From positions 1 through 64,000 of the forward strand of contig NZ_VTGY01000007.1 of NCBI RefSeq assembly GCF_009729075.1: a DNA stretch of 64,000 nucleotides. The letters run 5' to 3'. The first letter of the stretch is position 1. Every line of letters begins with the position of its first letter. The translations under genes were made by a program, and so were the position numbers. Under the pieces are notes generated by a model. It did not search any database. It was given only the letters and a program-made list of their open reading frames with translations, and was not told where the DNA came from. This DNA is from Mycolicibacterium sp. CBMA 226 (lineage in GTDB: Bacteria > Actinomycetota > Actinomycetes > Mycobacteriales > Mycobacteriaceae). Below, piece after piece: positions 56,489 through 64,000 of this stretch.

Positions 56489-58222
56489 ATGACTACCGAG
56501 CAATCCCTAGACGAAGTTCACGACCACCCGACAGCCGGTGCGCGCGTCGGGCCATGGTCGCGCTTCGTCACCTGGGCCGGCCAGGACACCATCGAGGACT
56601 TCTCACTTCGCTACGCGCCCAAGTCTTTTCGCAAATGGTCGCCCATGGCGTGCGCCGTGGCCGCCTTGGGCGGCATCGCATACCTCGCCGACTACTCCAT
56701 CGGCGCCTCGATCGCCGTAACCCACGGTTCGGCCAGCGCCGTCGTCGCGATCCTGGTAGCCGCGGTCACCATCTTTCTCACCGGCATCCCGATCGCCTAC
56801 TACGCGGCCAAGTACAACATCGACATGGATCTGCTCACGCGCGGAGCGGGTTTCGGGTACTTCGGCTCGACGCTGACCAGCCTCATCTACGCCAGCTTCT
56901 GTTTCATCTTCTTCGCGCTCGAAGGCTCGATCATGGCGCAGGCCATGAAGCTGGCGTTCGGTATCCCGTTGGCGCTGGGCTACATCATCGGCTCACTGAT
57001 CATCATTCCCCTGGTGCTCTACGGCATGACCGCCCTGGCGAAGTTCCAGGTCTGGACCCAGCCACTATGGCTGATCCTGTTCGTCGCGCCCATCGCCTTC
57101 ATCGCGACCGCCGATCCGGCGGGCTTCCACGGGTTCCTCAGTTGGGCCGGCAACGGCGGCAGCGAGCGGGTGACGGCCATCGGAGTCGGCGCGGGTGCCG
57201 GCGTGGCACTGTCGCTCATCGCGCAGATCGGTGAACAGGTGGACTATCTGCGCTTCATGCCCGAAAAGTCGGAGACACCCCCACTGCGGTGGTGGGGCGC
57301 GGTACTCGCCGCCGGACCGGGCTGGGTGATCCTCGGTGCGGCCAAACAGATTTGCGGTGCCTTCCTCGCCTTCTACGTCGTCGGAAAGGTCGGTTTCGCC
57401 GCCGCGACCGAACCCATCGAGCAGTTCCTCGGAGGCTTCGGTTCCGTCATCCACAACGATGTCTTCGCCCTGGCGTTGGCCACCTTGATGGTGCTGCTGT
57501 CGCAGGTGAAGATCAACGTCACCAACGCGTACTCGGGCTCGTTGTCGTGGTCGAACTTCTTCAGCCGCATCCTGCACGTGCACCCGGGCCGAGTGGTGTA
57601 CCTCGGTCTGCACATCGCCATCGCGTTGGCGCTGATGCTCAGCGACATGTTCGCCGTGCTCAACACCATCCTGGGGTTCTACTCCAACGTCGCCATCGCC
57701 TGGGTCGGCGCGATCGTCGCCGATCTGGTGATCAACAAGCCGCTGCTCAAACTCAGTCCGTCCTACGTCGAATTCAAACGTGCCTACCTCTACAGCATCA
57801 ATCCGGTCGGATTCGTCTCCATGCTCGTGGGTTCGGTGTTCTCGATCATGGCCTTCTATCACGCTTTCGGTGATTTCCTCGCGGCCTGGTCGCCGTACCT
57901 GGCGCTGACGCTGGCCTTCGTGCTGTCCCCCGTGATCTGCATCGCGACCAAGGGCAAGTACTACCTGGCGCGCCGCAATCCGCTTCGCGAAGAAATCGAG
58001 AAGGAGCCGCTGTGGGCGGGACAGACACTGCTGGACGTCGTCGACCAGAGGCGGTACGAATTGCCGGACATGGTGCACGACTGCCCTTTTCATCACGGCA
58101 CCGTGTCGTCGCTGACCTGCACGCTCACGAAAGACTGCCATGACATGTGCAAGAAGGAGGGGTACACCGATTCGATGACAACCGACCTGCTGAAAACTGC
58201 GGCCACACCGCAATCGAGCTGA
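56489..58222 (+). CDS. NCS1-type purine/cytosine permease-like transporter with Cys/His-rich tail
   Basis: This 577-residue transporter with about 12 helices has the NCS1 opening (EDFSLRYAPKSFRKWSPMACAVAALGG) and inner signatures such as SLIAQIGEQVDYLRFMP and VKINVTNAYSGSLSWSNFFSR. Its cytoplasmic C-terminus (528-577) has Cys532, His535, His536, Cys544, Cys550, His551 and Cys554, unusual for the family and suggestive of a metal or Fe-S site. The ATG 56489 start has AGGA upstream. Its neighbours (AmiC-like binding protein, formamidase) suggest uptake of a small amide or urea-like compound (inference). Confidence 0.85.
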   Translation: MTTEQSLDEVHDHPTAGARVGPWSRFVTWAGQDTIEDFSLRYAPKSFRKWSPMACAVAALGGIAYLADYSIGASIAVTHGSASAVVAILVAAVTIFLTGIPIAYYAAKYNIDMDLLTRGAGFGYFGSTLTSLIYASFCFIFFALEGSIMAQAMKLAFGIPLALGYIIGSLIIIPLVLYGMTALAKFQVWTQPLWLILFVAPIAFIATADPAGFHGFLSWAGNGGSERVTAIGVGAGAGVALSLIAQIGEQVDYLRFMPEKSETPPLRWWGAVLAAGPGWVILGAAKQICGAFLAFYVVGKVGFAAATEPIEQFLGGFGSVIHNDVFALALATLMVLLSQVKINVTNAYSGSLSWSNFFSRILHVHPGRVVYLGLHIAIALALMLSDMFAVLNTILGFYSNVAIAWVGAIVADLVINKPLLKLSPSYVEFKRAYLYSINPVGFVSMLVGSVFSIMAFYHAFGDFLAAWSPYLALTLAFVLSPVICIATKGKYYLARRNPLREEIEKEPLWAGQTLLDVVDQRRYELPDMVHDCPFHHGTVSSLTCTLTKDCHDMCKKEGYTDSMTTDLLKTAATPQSS

Positions 58223-58272
58223 CGAACTGCCATGACCCCGCCCGGATCACCGGACGGGGCCATGGCAGCCGG

Positions 58273-59364
58273 TCACGAGGTCAGCTCGACGATCACGTTG
58301 AATTCGAGTTGGTCGGCGCTGGCGAGGTACACGGGTTGACGAGTATGAGCACCATGCATGACGACCTCGCCGCGTGGCCCCTGGTAGGCGACGTTGCCGC
58401 GCGCCCGGTCGATCGCGGCCACCTCCAGGCTGCCGGCGGTCTGAGCCAGTGCCGTCAGCAACAGCAGTCCCTCGTAACAGGATTCACCGATGTTGTTGAG
58501 CGCAGGGGCCGCACTGCCGAACCGTTGCACGTAGTGCGAGCCGAATCCCATGTTCACCTCGGTGGGCAGGCTCTCGAAATAGCCGCACGCGGTATACAGG
58601 CCGGTGGTCGCCCCACTTCCGCTGGCGGACAACACATCCTCACCGATCATCAACGACAGTCGCACGACACTCTGGTCCAGGCCGGCCCGGGCAAAGGCCC
58701 GGTTGAACGCGGCGTTGTCCGCACCCACCATCAGCACCAGCACGCCGTCGACCTCCGAGCTGCCGATGACATCGAGCATGGGGCCGAAATCCCGTCCACC
58801 CAAGGGAACAAACGCCTCACCGACGAACTCGACGCCGGACCGCCACATGTACTCCTTGGTCACCCGGGCGGTCTGCCGCGGCCAGATGTAGTCGTTGCCG
58901 ACGATGCACCAGCGCTTGAGCCCGAGGTTCTCGCGCAACCACGACAGCGCCGGAAAGAGTTGTTGCTCAGGCGTTTCCCCCACCATGTACACGCCGTCGG
59001 CGCTCTCTCCGCCCTCATAGAAAGTGGTGTACACGTAGGGCACCCGGCCGGCCGTCTGCGGGGTGATGACGCGCCGTGCGTTCGACAGATGCCACCCCAC
59101 CACCGCGTCGATCCGCTGCTCGGACACCAGGCGGCCCAACCGGTTCGCCAGGTCATGCAATGGCGCCCCGGCGTCGACCGGATGAATCCGCACCGGCCGG
59201 TCCAGGATGCCACCGGCTGCGTTGATGTCCTCGGCAGCCAGCTCGGCGCTCGCCTCGCACGACGGTCCGAACATCCCGGCCGGGCCGCTCAACGGCACCA
59301 CGAGCGCGATATCGACCACGTCCCGGTCGGCGCGCGCGGGAACCGTCGCAGGATTCGGATCCAC
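58273..59364 (-). CDS. AmiC/UrtA-type amide or urea ligand-binding protein
   Basis: This 363-residue type I periplasmic-binding fold is of the short-chain-amide/urea group. VVDIALVVPLSGPAGMFGPSCEASAELAAEDINAAGGIL opens the first lobe, then AVVGWHLSNARRVITP and CIVGNDYIWPRQTARVTKEYMW. No signal peptide is visible with either start. A cytoplasmic sensor like Pseudomonas AmiC is therefore more likely than an ABC receptor, and no ABC genes are nearby. I use GTG 59364 (AAGGTGAGG upstream); the frame is open to ATG 59460. It is divergent from the MarR gene. Confidence 0.8.
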   Translation of the reverse strand: MDPNPATVPARADRDVVDIALVVPLSGPAGMFGPSCEASAELAAEDINAAGGILDRPVRIHPVDAGAPLHDLANRLGRLVSEQRIDAVVGWHLSNARRVITPQTAGRVPYVYTTFYEGGESADGVYMVGETPEQQLFPALSWLRENLGLKRWCIVGNDYIWPRQTARVTKEYMWRSGVEFVGEAFVPLGGRDFGPMLDVIGSSEVDGVLVLMVGADNAAFNRAFARAGLDQSVVRLSLMIGEDVLSASGSGATTGLYTACGYFESLPTEVNMGFGSHYVQRFGSAAPALNNIGESCYEGLLLLTALAQTAGSLEVAAIDRARGNVAYQGPRGEVVMHGAHTRQPVYLASADQLEFNVIVELTS

Positions 59365-59525
59365 TATCACCTCACCTTGGGAGACCAGCCCAGTTCCGCC
59401 ACACCGATCACGATGACCACGACGTCCATCGCCCGGGTGACCAGAATTCATTTTGAACATACCTGCCGATCACTGCTGTTTCACGGCGAGATGACGGCTC
59501 CCGCCACGGTAGGCTTGGCGCCACC

Positions 59526-59984
59526 ATGGACATGAAGCCCGGCGCCCGTGCCGACACCGTCGAGGAGCTCGCTCGACTGGTGAAGTCGGTCGCCTTCGAA
59601 CTCGACCGTGTCGTGACCGACCACCTGGCCGGTTTGACGGTGCGTCAGTGGCACGTGCTGGCCACGCTCGAAGGCGGCGTCGGAAAGCCCATGACGGCGC
59701 TGGCCGAGGTGACACTGCTGCCCGGTCCGAGCCTGACCCGGCTCATCGACGGCATGGTCGACGACAACCTGGTGCTGCGCAAGGCCGATGTGGTCGATCG
59801 CCGACGGGTGCTGGTCTACCAGACCCGACGCGGCGGTGCGCTGTACCGTCAGATTCGCGAGCGCCTCAACAAGTCCGATCAGCTGGCCGCGCTGTGCACG
59901 TCAACGTCTCTGCAGCCGGACGCACTGACCGAAATACTGAGCACGCTGCAGCGGCCGGGTTCCCCGGCCAATCTCCGCGGCTGA
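59526..59984 (+). CDS. MarR-like winged-helix regulator
   Basis: This 152-residue regulator has VKSVAFELDRVVTDHLAGLTVRQWHVLATLEGG at the N-terminus and the DNA-binding part MTALAEVTLLPGPSLTRLIDGMVDDNLVLRKADVVDRRRVLVYQTRRGG (about 57-105). The start is ATG 59526; ATG 59532 is possible. Lying between the amide-binding protein and formamidase genes, it is the likely regulator of the locus. A hairpin follows its stop. Confidence 0.87.
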   Translation: MDMKPGARADTVEELARLVKSVAFELDRVVTDHLAGLTVRQWHVLATLEGGVGKPMTALAEVTLLPGPSLTRLIDGMVDDNLVLRKADVVDRRRVLVYQTRRGGALYRQIRERLNKSDQLAALCTSTSLQPDALTEILSTLQRPGSPANLRG

Positions 59985-60000
59985 CCACAGTACCCGCCAA

Positions 60001-60037
60001 ACAGCCAGTCCCCCAATCAAATCGAGGAACTGGCTGT
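60001..60037. terminator. Hairpin between the MarR gene and fmdA
   Basis: ACAGCCAGT (60001-60009) and ACTGGCTGT (60029-60037) form a perfect nine-base stem with a 19-base loop. It lies between two convergent genes, 16 bases after the MarR stop and 11 after the fmdA stop. The long loop makes it weaker than the two other terminators in the window. Confidence 0.5.
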
Positions 60038-60048
60038 CGGCTACGGGA

Positions 60049-61302
60049 TCAGAAGCTGGCGTGCGGTGCGCCCATTCCGGGATCGATCTGGTACGGCCCC
60101 GACGCGGACGGCGCCACCGGGAAATCGAAGATCGCCGTCGGGATGTACACCGTCGCACAGGAATTCGGGATGTCCACCACGCCGGAGAGCCGCCCCTCGA
60201 TCGGCGCGGACCCGAGCAGCAGATAGGCCTGCTCCGGGCTGTACCCGAACTTCGTGAGGTAGTCGATGGCGTGCAGACATGCCCGCTGGTAGGCGAGATC
60301 CGAGTCGAGGTACTTCTGCTCGCCATCGAGTGTCACCGAGGTGCCGGAGAAGGCCAGCCATTCCGAGTACTGCGGATCGGTGTTGCCGGGCATGAAGATC
60401 GCGTTCTCATGCACACCGTAGGTGTCCATGCCGCCCTTGATCAGATCGACGTGCAGGTCCAGGAAACCGCCCATCTCGATGGCCCCGCAGAACGTGATCT
60501 CGCCGTCGCCCTGCGAGAAGTGCAGGTCGCCGAACGACAGGTTCGCACCCGGGACGAACACCGGGTAGAAGACCCGGCTGCCCTTGGTGAGGTTCTTGAT
60601 GTCCTGGTTTCCGCCGTTCTCGCGGGGCGGCGCGGTCCGTGCGGCTTCGGCGGCCGCCTTGGTGAACGCGTCGCCGCGCAACGAACCGAGGATGGCGTCC
60701 TGCGGTTCGGGCGGTAGCGCCAGGGGTGGCACGCGGTCGGGATCGGTGGCGATCAACGCGCCCTCGCGGGCGTTCCACTTCGCCAGCAGGGCCGCCGACG
60801 GTGCCGTGCCCATGAGGCCGGGATGCACGATGCCGGTGTACTTCACGCCGGGCACATGCCGCGAGGTGGCCTGCTGGCCGGAGAAATCCCAGATCGCCTT
60901 GTACGCGTCGGGGAACTGATCGGTGAGGAACCCGCCGCCGTTCTGCTTGGCGAAGATGCCGGTGTATCCCCAGCCCTGCCCCGCCAGCGGTCCCGAATCC
61001 TCCTGCGGGATGGGACCGACGTCGAGGATGTCGACTATCAGTAGGTCACCCGGCTCGGCGCCCTCGATCGCAAACGGCCCGGACAGGCAGTGCACGCCCT
61101 TGAGCGGTGCGTTGAGGATGTCCTCGGCCGAATCGTCGTTGTGGATGGCACCGTCGAACCACTCCCGGCAATGCGCCCGGAAGCTGTCACCCGGCTTGAC
61201 GGTGACGGCGGGCGGGATATCCGGGTGCCAGCGGTTGTGACCGACCAACTGCTGGTCGGTGAACTTCTTCGTCGAATCCAGGGGGAACAGCAATTCCGGC
61301 AC
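60049..61302 (-). CDS. fmdA: Formamidase / acetamidase
   Basis: This enzyme hydrolyses formamide (or acetamide) to the acid and ammonia. The 417-residue protein has the FmdA/AmdA family pattern: HNRWHPDIPPAVTVKPGDSF near the start, GPFAIEGAEPGDLLIVDILDVGP, FVPGANLSFGDLHFSQGDGEITFCGAIEMGGFLDLHVDLIKGGM (about 245-290) and SVVDIPNSCATVYIPTAIFDF-like end sequences (here GVVDIPNSCATVYIP). The start is GTG 61302, with GGAGG six bases upstream; the frame is open far beyond. It is divergent from fmdB, with a palindrome in the shared promoter. Confidence 0.93.
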   Translation of the reverse strand: MPELLFPLDSTKKFTDQQLVGHNRWHPDIPPAVTVKPGDSFRAHCREWFDGAIHNDDSAEDILNAPLKGVHCLSGPFAIEGAEPGDLLIVDILDVGPIPQEDSGPLAGQGWGYTGIFAKQNGGGFLTDQFPDAYKAIWDFSGQQATSRHVPGVKYTGIVHPGLMGTAPSAALLAKWNAREGALIATDPDRVPPLALPPEPQDAILGSLRGDAFTKAAAEAARTAPPRENGGNQDIKNLTKGSRVFYPVFVPGANLSFGDLHFSQGDGEITFCGAIEMGGFLDLHVDLIKGGMDTYGVHENAIFMPGNTDPQYSEWLAFSGTSVTLDGEQKYLDSDLAYQRACLHAIDYLTKFGYSPEQAYLLLGSAPIEGRLSGVVDIPNSCATVYIPTAIFDFPVAPSASGPYQIDPGMGAPHASF

Positions 61303-61329
61303 ATTGACCTCCGTAGCGACACCAACACT

Positions 61330-61347
61330 TACTTCCGTATGGAAGTA
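61330..61347. promoter_or_regulatory. Palindrome in the fmdA-fmdB divergent promoter
   Basis: TACTTCCGTATGGAAGTA is an 18-bp inverted repeat with seven-base perfect arms (TACTTCC and GGAAGTA). It lies 28 bases before the fmdA start and about 80 before fmdB. Its right half, TATGGAAGTA, is identical to a site upstream of the NCS1 permease (56345-56354), so it is probably an operator for the whole locus. Confidence 0.6.
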
Positions 61348-61428
61348 TTCAATAGCGAAGGTGTCTCGTCTGCGGATCGGGCAAGTTACATCCGGATGAC
61401 GTTGCCGGAGAGGGCTTATGGTGTCGTT

Positions 61429-61713
61429 GTGCCTACCTACGTATTCCGGTGTGGACGGGGTTGCCCGGACTTCGCCGAACAGCATTCGATGGCGACCGCG
61501 CCCGCCGATACCCCCTGCCCGAGCTGCAGCGGCCAGGCGAGGCGCCGCATCGGAGCGCCCGCGCTGGGCGTCGGCAACTCGACGGGCATGCGGGTGCAGG
61601 ACGCGACCCGCGCGACGGCAGACAGCCCGGACGTCGTCCGCAGCCCGCCCGGGAGTCGCCGCCGCGCGCCGCTGACCGCGAATCCGTTGCACCGCAAACT
61701 CCCCCGGCCTTAG
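61429..61713 (+). CDS. fmdB: FmdB-type zinc-ribbon regulatory protein
   Basis: This 94-residue protein has the FmdB start PTYVFRCGRGC and four Cys that fit a zinc ribbon (Cys8, Cys12, Cys30, Cys33). The rest is a basic Ser/Pro/Arg-rich tail. Proteins of this type accompany formamidase and are thought to be regulators; the mechanism is not known. I start it at GTG 61429, where the family begins; ATG 61396 would add 11 residues. It is divergent from fmdA and followed by a strong terminator. Confidence 0.82.
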   Translation: MPTYVFRCGRGCPDFAEQHSMATAPADTPCPSCSGQARRRIGAPALGVGNSTGMRVQDATRATADSPDVVRSPPGSRRRAPLTANPLHRKLPRP

Positions 61714-61725
61714 CCGCAGAAAAGC

Positions 61726-61771
61726 AAAACCCCGCGCACTCCGGGATCGCCGGGTTTGTGCGCGGGGTTTT
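61726..61771. terminator. Bidirectional terminator between fmdB and tsf
   Basis: Arms 61726-61739 and 61758-61771 are perfectly complementary over 14 bases (AAAACCCCGCGCAC and its complement) around an 18-base loop. The A-run on one side and T-run on the other make a proper intrinsic terminator in both directions, serving convergent fmdB and tsf. Confidence 0.9.
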
Positions 61772-61804
61772 GTCAGTGAGCAGCGGGTGTGCTGCCCAAG
61801 TTTT

Positions 61805-62620
61805 TTACTGCTGGCCGACCTCGAACCGCACGAAGCGGGTCACGGTGACGCCGGCCTCGTCCAGCAGGGCCTTCACGGTCTTCTTGTTGTCGGACACCGA
61901 CGGCTGGTCGAGCAGCACGACGTCCTTGTAGAAGCCGGTGACGCGGCCTTCGACGATCTTCGGCAGTGCAGCCTCGGGCTTGCCCTCTTCCTTGGCGGTC
62001 TCCTCGGCGATGCGACGCTCGTTGGCGACCAGGTCGGCGGGCACGTCCTCACGGGTGAGGTACTTGGCCTTCAGCGCGGCGATCTGCAGCGCGACCGCGT
62101 GAGCGGCCTCTTCCGAAGCACCGGTGTACTCGACCAGCACACCCACGGCAGGCGGCAGGTCCGCGGCACGCTTGTGCAGGTAGGTCTCCACGGTGCCGTC
62201 GAAGTAGGCAGCACGACGCAATTCGAGCTTCTCGCCGATCTTCGCAGACAGGTCCGCGACCAGCTGCTCGACGGTGGTGCCGTCGACCGTGGCGGCCTTG
62301 AGGGTCTCCACGTCGTTGGCCTTGGCCGTGACAGCAGCGGTGAGGATCTGATCCGCGAGAGCCTGGAATTCGGCGTTCTTGGCGACGAAGTCGGTCTCGG
62401 AGTTCAGCTCGATGAGGGCGCCGTCCTTGGCGGCGACCAGGCCCTCGGCGGTGGCGCGCTCAGCGCGCTTGCCGACGTCCTTGGCACCCTTGATGCGCAG
62501 GACCTCGACGGCCTTGTCGAAGTCACCCTCGGTCTCAACCAGTGCGTTCTTGCAGTCGAGCATGCCGGAGCCGGTGAGCTCCCGCAGTCGCTTTACGTCA
62601 GCAGCGGTGTAGTTAGCCAT
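61805..62620 (-). CDS. tsf: Translation elongation factor Ts
   Basis: EF-Ts is the nucleotide-exchange factor for EF-Tu. The 271-residue protein (same length as in M. tuberculosis) begins [41 protein letters not shown] with the conserved UBA-like domain and contains the [10 protein letters not shown] core motif (about 80). It lies directly downstream of rpsB with a single base between, so both come from one transcript ending at the bidirectional terminator. Confidence 0.97.
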   Translation of the reverse strand: MANYTAADVKRLRELTGSGMLDCKNALVETEGDFDKAVEVLRIKGAKDVGKRAERATAEGLVAAKDGALIELNSETDFVAKNAEFQALADQILTAAVTAKANDVETLKAATVDGTTVEQLVADLSAKIGEKLELRRAAYFDGTVETYLHKRAADLPPAVGVLVEYTGASEEAAHAVALQIAALKAKYLTREDVPADLVANERRIAEETAKEEGKPEAALPKIVEGRVTGFYKDVVLLDQPSVSDNKKTVKALLDEAGVTVTRFVRFEVGQQ

Positions 62621-62621
62621 C

Positions 62622-63455
62622 TCAGCTTTCTGTGGTGGTGGTTTCGGTGGCGGCAGCCGGCGAATCCGCCGGAGACGTCACAGTCTCGGCTCCTGCCGTG
62701 GCCCCGGCGAGCAGCTCCTGCTCCCACTCGGCAAGCGGCTCGGCGCCTTCGGCCTCGGTCTTGGCACCCGAGCGGGCCTGCAGACCCTCGGCAACCGCGG
62801 AGGCGATCACCTTGGTCAGCAGCGCGGCGCTGCGGATGGCGTCGTCGTTACCCGGGATCGGGTAGTTGACCTGGTCGGGATCGCAGTTGGTGTCCAGGAT
62901 CGCGAGGACCGGGATGCCGAGCTTGATGGCCTCGGAAACGGCCAGGTGCTCCTTGTTGGTGTCGACGACCCAGATGGCCGACGGAACCTTCTGCATGTCC
63001 CGGATACCGCCGAGGCTGCGCTCGAGCTTGTTCTTCTCACGCGTCAGCATGAGGATTTCCTTCTTGGTGCGACCCTCGAAGCCACCGGTCTGCTCCATCG
63101 ACTCGAGTTCCTTCAGGCGCTGCAGGCGCTTGTGAACGGTCGAGAAGTTGGTGAGCATGCCGCCCAGCCAGCGCTGGTTGACGTAGGGCATGCCGACGCG
63201 GGTGGCCTCGTCGGCGATGGACTCCTGGGCCTGCTTCTTGGTACCGACGAAGAGCACGGTGCCGCCGTGGGCAACGGTCTCCTTGACGAATTCGTACGCC
63301 TTGTCGATGTAGGTCAGCGTCTGCTGCAAGTCGATGATGTAGATGCCGTTGCGGTCGGTGAAGATGAACCGCTTCATCTTGGGGTTCCAGCGACGGGTCT
63401 GGTGCCCGAAGTGTGCGCCGCTGTCCAGCAGCTGCTTCATGGTCACTACGGCCAT
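62622..63455 (-). CDS. rpsB: 30S ribosomal protein S2
   Basis: This primary component of the 30S subunit is 277 residues long. It opens [45 protein letters not shown] and contains [34 protein letters not shown] and [31 protein letters not shown], full-length S2 signatures. The Ala/Glu/Thr-rich C-terminal extension is normal for mycobacteria. It is first gene of rpsB-tsf, with a leader of up to about 280 bases shared with the divergent peptidase gene. Confidence 0.97.
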   Translation of the reverse strand: MAVVTMKQLLDSGAHFGHQTRRWNPKMKRFIFTDRNGIYIIDLQQTLTYIDKAYEFVKETVAHGGTVLFVGTKKQAQESIADEATRVGMPYVNQRWLGGMLTNFSTVHKRLQRLKELESMEQTGGFEGRTKKEILMLTREKNKLERSLGGIRDMQKVPSAIWVVDTNKEHLAVSEAIKLGIPVLAILDTNCDPDQVNYPIPGNDDAIRSAALLTKVIASAVAEGLQARSGAKTEAEGAEPLAEWEQELLAGATAGAETVTSPADSPAAATETTTTES

Positions 63456-63743
63456 GGTGGTGCCTCACTTAGTTATCGGTTGCCGTCCGGTATCGGGTGA
63501 TCCCGGACCCTGGCGTCTGCTGCGTGCCGGACCCAACTCGGTTGTCCGAGGTGGGACCGCCCGGCATGCGGTAGCGACCCGAGATCGAGCCGCTGTGCAG
63601 GCGCGCGAAGTCAACCCACGAATGCGGATTGCAGGTGGAAGTTTACACGCTTCCCAGGGTGCTCTTGTCCACAGTGCGCCGGTTATCCACAGATCGGGGT
63701 TCCGGGGGTGCAAAGGCCTCGGCCGGAACGCTGAACTGGGGTG
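63456..63743. promoter_or_regulatory. Divergent promoter/leader region of rpsB and the M23 peptidase gene
   Basis: This 288-base gap holds the rpsB leader (to about 63640) and the control region of the divergent peptidase gene. A possible minus-strand -10 element (TAAACT, 63638-63643) precedes the leader, with no good -35. Two DnaA-box-like nonamers lie at 63665-63673 and 63683-63691. No further coding frame is convincing. Confidence 0.5.
63665..63691 (+). promoter_or_regulatory. Two DnaA-box-like nonamers
   Basis: TTGTCCACA (63665-63673) fits the usual mycobacterial DnaA box and TTATCCACA (63683-63691) is the classical E. coli consensus. They face the same way and start 18 bases apart. The site lies between rpsB and the M23 peptidase gene, far from any dnaA or dnaN gene in this window. 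Confidence 0.5.
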
Positions 63744-64000
63744 ATGCGAATCAGCCTGCTCGTGGTGCTCGTCACTGTGTGGTCGACCGGCGTGGCGCAT
63801 GCCGCCGACGACCGGCTGGACTGGCCGCTACGCCCGCGACCGGCCGTCGTGCGCACCTTCGACGCACCGCAGCCCAACTGGCAGCGCGGGCATCGGGGCG
63901 TCGACCTCGCGGGGGCTGCCGGCCAGACGGTGTACGCCGCTGCCCCGGGCACCGTGGTGTTCGCCGGGGAGCTCGCGGGCCGGACGGTGGTGTCGGTGGC
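63744..64000 (+). CDS. M23-family (LytM-like) peptidase, N-terminal part (Rv2891-like)
   Basis: Only the first 85 codons are in the window. The product starts with a signal peptide (MRISLLVVLVTVWSTGVAHAA, cleavage after AHA) and continues DDRLDWPLRPRPAVVRTFDAP into an M23 metallopeptidase domain with the first zinc ligands in GHRGVDLA (His-x-x-x-Asp) and the core strand VYAAAPGTVVFAGELAGRTVV. It is an exported peptidoglycan endopeptidase-like protein; the catalytic HxH lies beyond the edge. The start could be GTG 63741 or ATG 63744. It matches the place of M. tuberculosis Rv2891 beside rpsB. Confidence 0.85.
   Translation, partial: MRISLLVVLVTVWSTGVAHAADDRLDWPLRPRPAVVRTFDAPQPNWQRGHRGVDLAGAAGQTVYAAAPGTVVFAGELAGRTVVSV

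Overview
The window is a piece of chromosome from a high-GC actinobacterium, almost certainly a non-tuberculous Mycobacterium (Mycolicibacterium-type rapid or environmental grower). The reasons are the mycothione reductase gene, the EfpA, Rip1, MapB and PbpX-like (Rv2864c-type) lipoprotein genes, frequent GTG/TTG starts, and a gene order that largely follows the M. tuberculosis segment Rv2839c (infB) to Rv2891. I see no tRNA, rRNA, CRISPR array, insertion sequence or prophage. Gene identities come from reading the translations; orthologue names from M. tuberculosis are from memory.

Layout. Positions 1-2393 carry the translation/transcription operon rimP-nusA-ylxR-infB on the minus strand, followed by a divergent pair of secreted/ferritin-like proteins (2569-3560). 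Positions 3625-9639 hold proS, a pterin-dehydratase/glyoxalase-like fusion, a lipoprotein, a membrane-anchored esterase and the efpA efflux pump. Positions 9662-15289 form a corrin/cobalamin block (cysG-type siroheme/precorrin-2 gene, cobB, cobO, an AAA+/VWA metal-chelatase gene and a GNAT gene). Then come mqo, an alpha/beta hydrolase, mtr, nicT and the SWIM-zinc-finger SNF2 helicase helZ (15374-23775). Positions 23831-29866 are accessory: a degenerate hydrolase-like protein, a membrane protein with a striking His/Gly/Cys tail, a small exported protein, a two-component system with its own TAXI-type lipoprotein, and an amino-acid permease. cobQ and mapB follow, with a large inverted repeat around the cobQ start codon.

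Positions 32320-39372 carry a cell-envelope and isoprenoid block (DUF1707, penicillin-binding lipoprotein, GNAT, ispG, rip1, dxr). Positions 39464-46739 are accessory: a DUF4097/ribbon-helix-helix pair with a clear palindromic operator, a DUF2631 membrane protein with a strong bidirectional terminator, an ArsR-SulP-FHA-DUF1275 gene string, and a condensation-type acyltransferase with a TetR regulator. Positions 46744-51053 return to core genes (rlmN, EamA transporter, cdsA, frr, pyrH).

Positions 51166-54649 contain a methyltransferase/MarR divergent pair and a three-gene module (YgiB-like membrane protein, YgiC-like glutathionylspermidine-synthase-type ATP-grasp, DUF350). I consider this module the best candidate for a poorly described system. 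Positions 54767-61713 hold an amidase and a formamide/amide-utilisation locus (NCS1-type permease with a Cys/His-rich tail, AmiC-like ligand-binding protein, MarR regulator, formamidase fmdA, fmdB). The window ends with tsf-rpsB, two DnaA-box-like sites and the start of an M23 peptidase gene.
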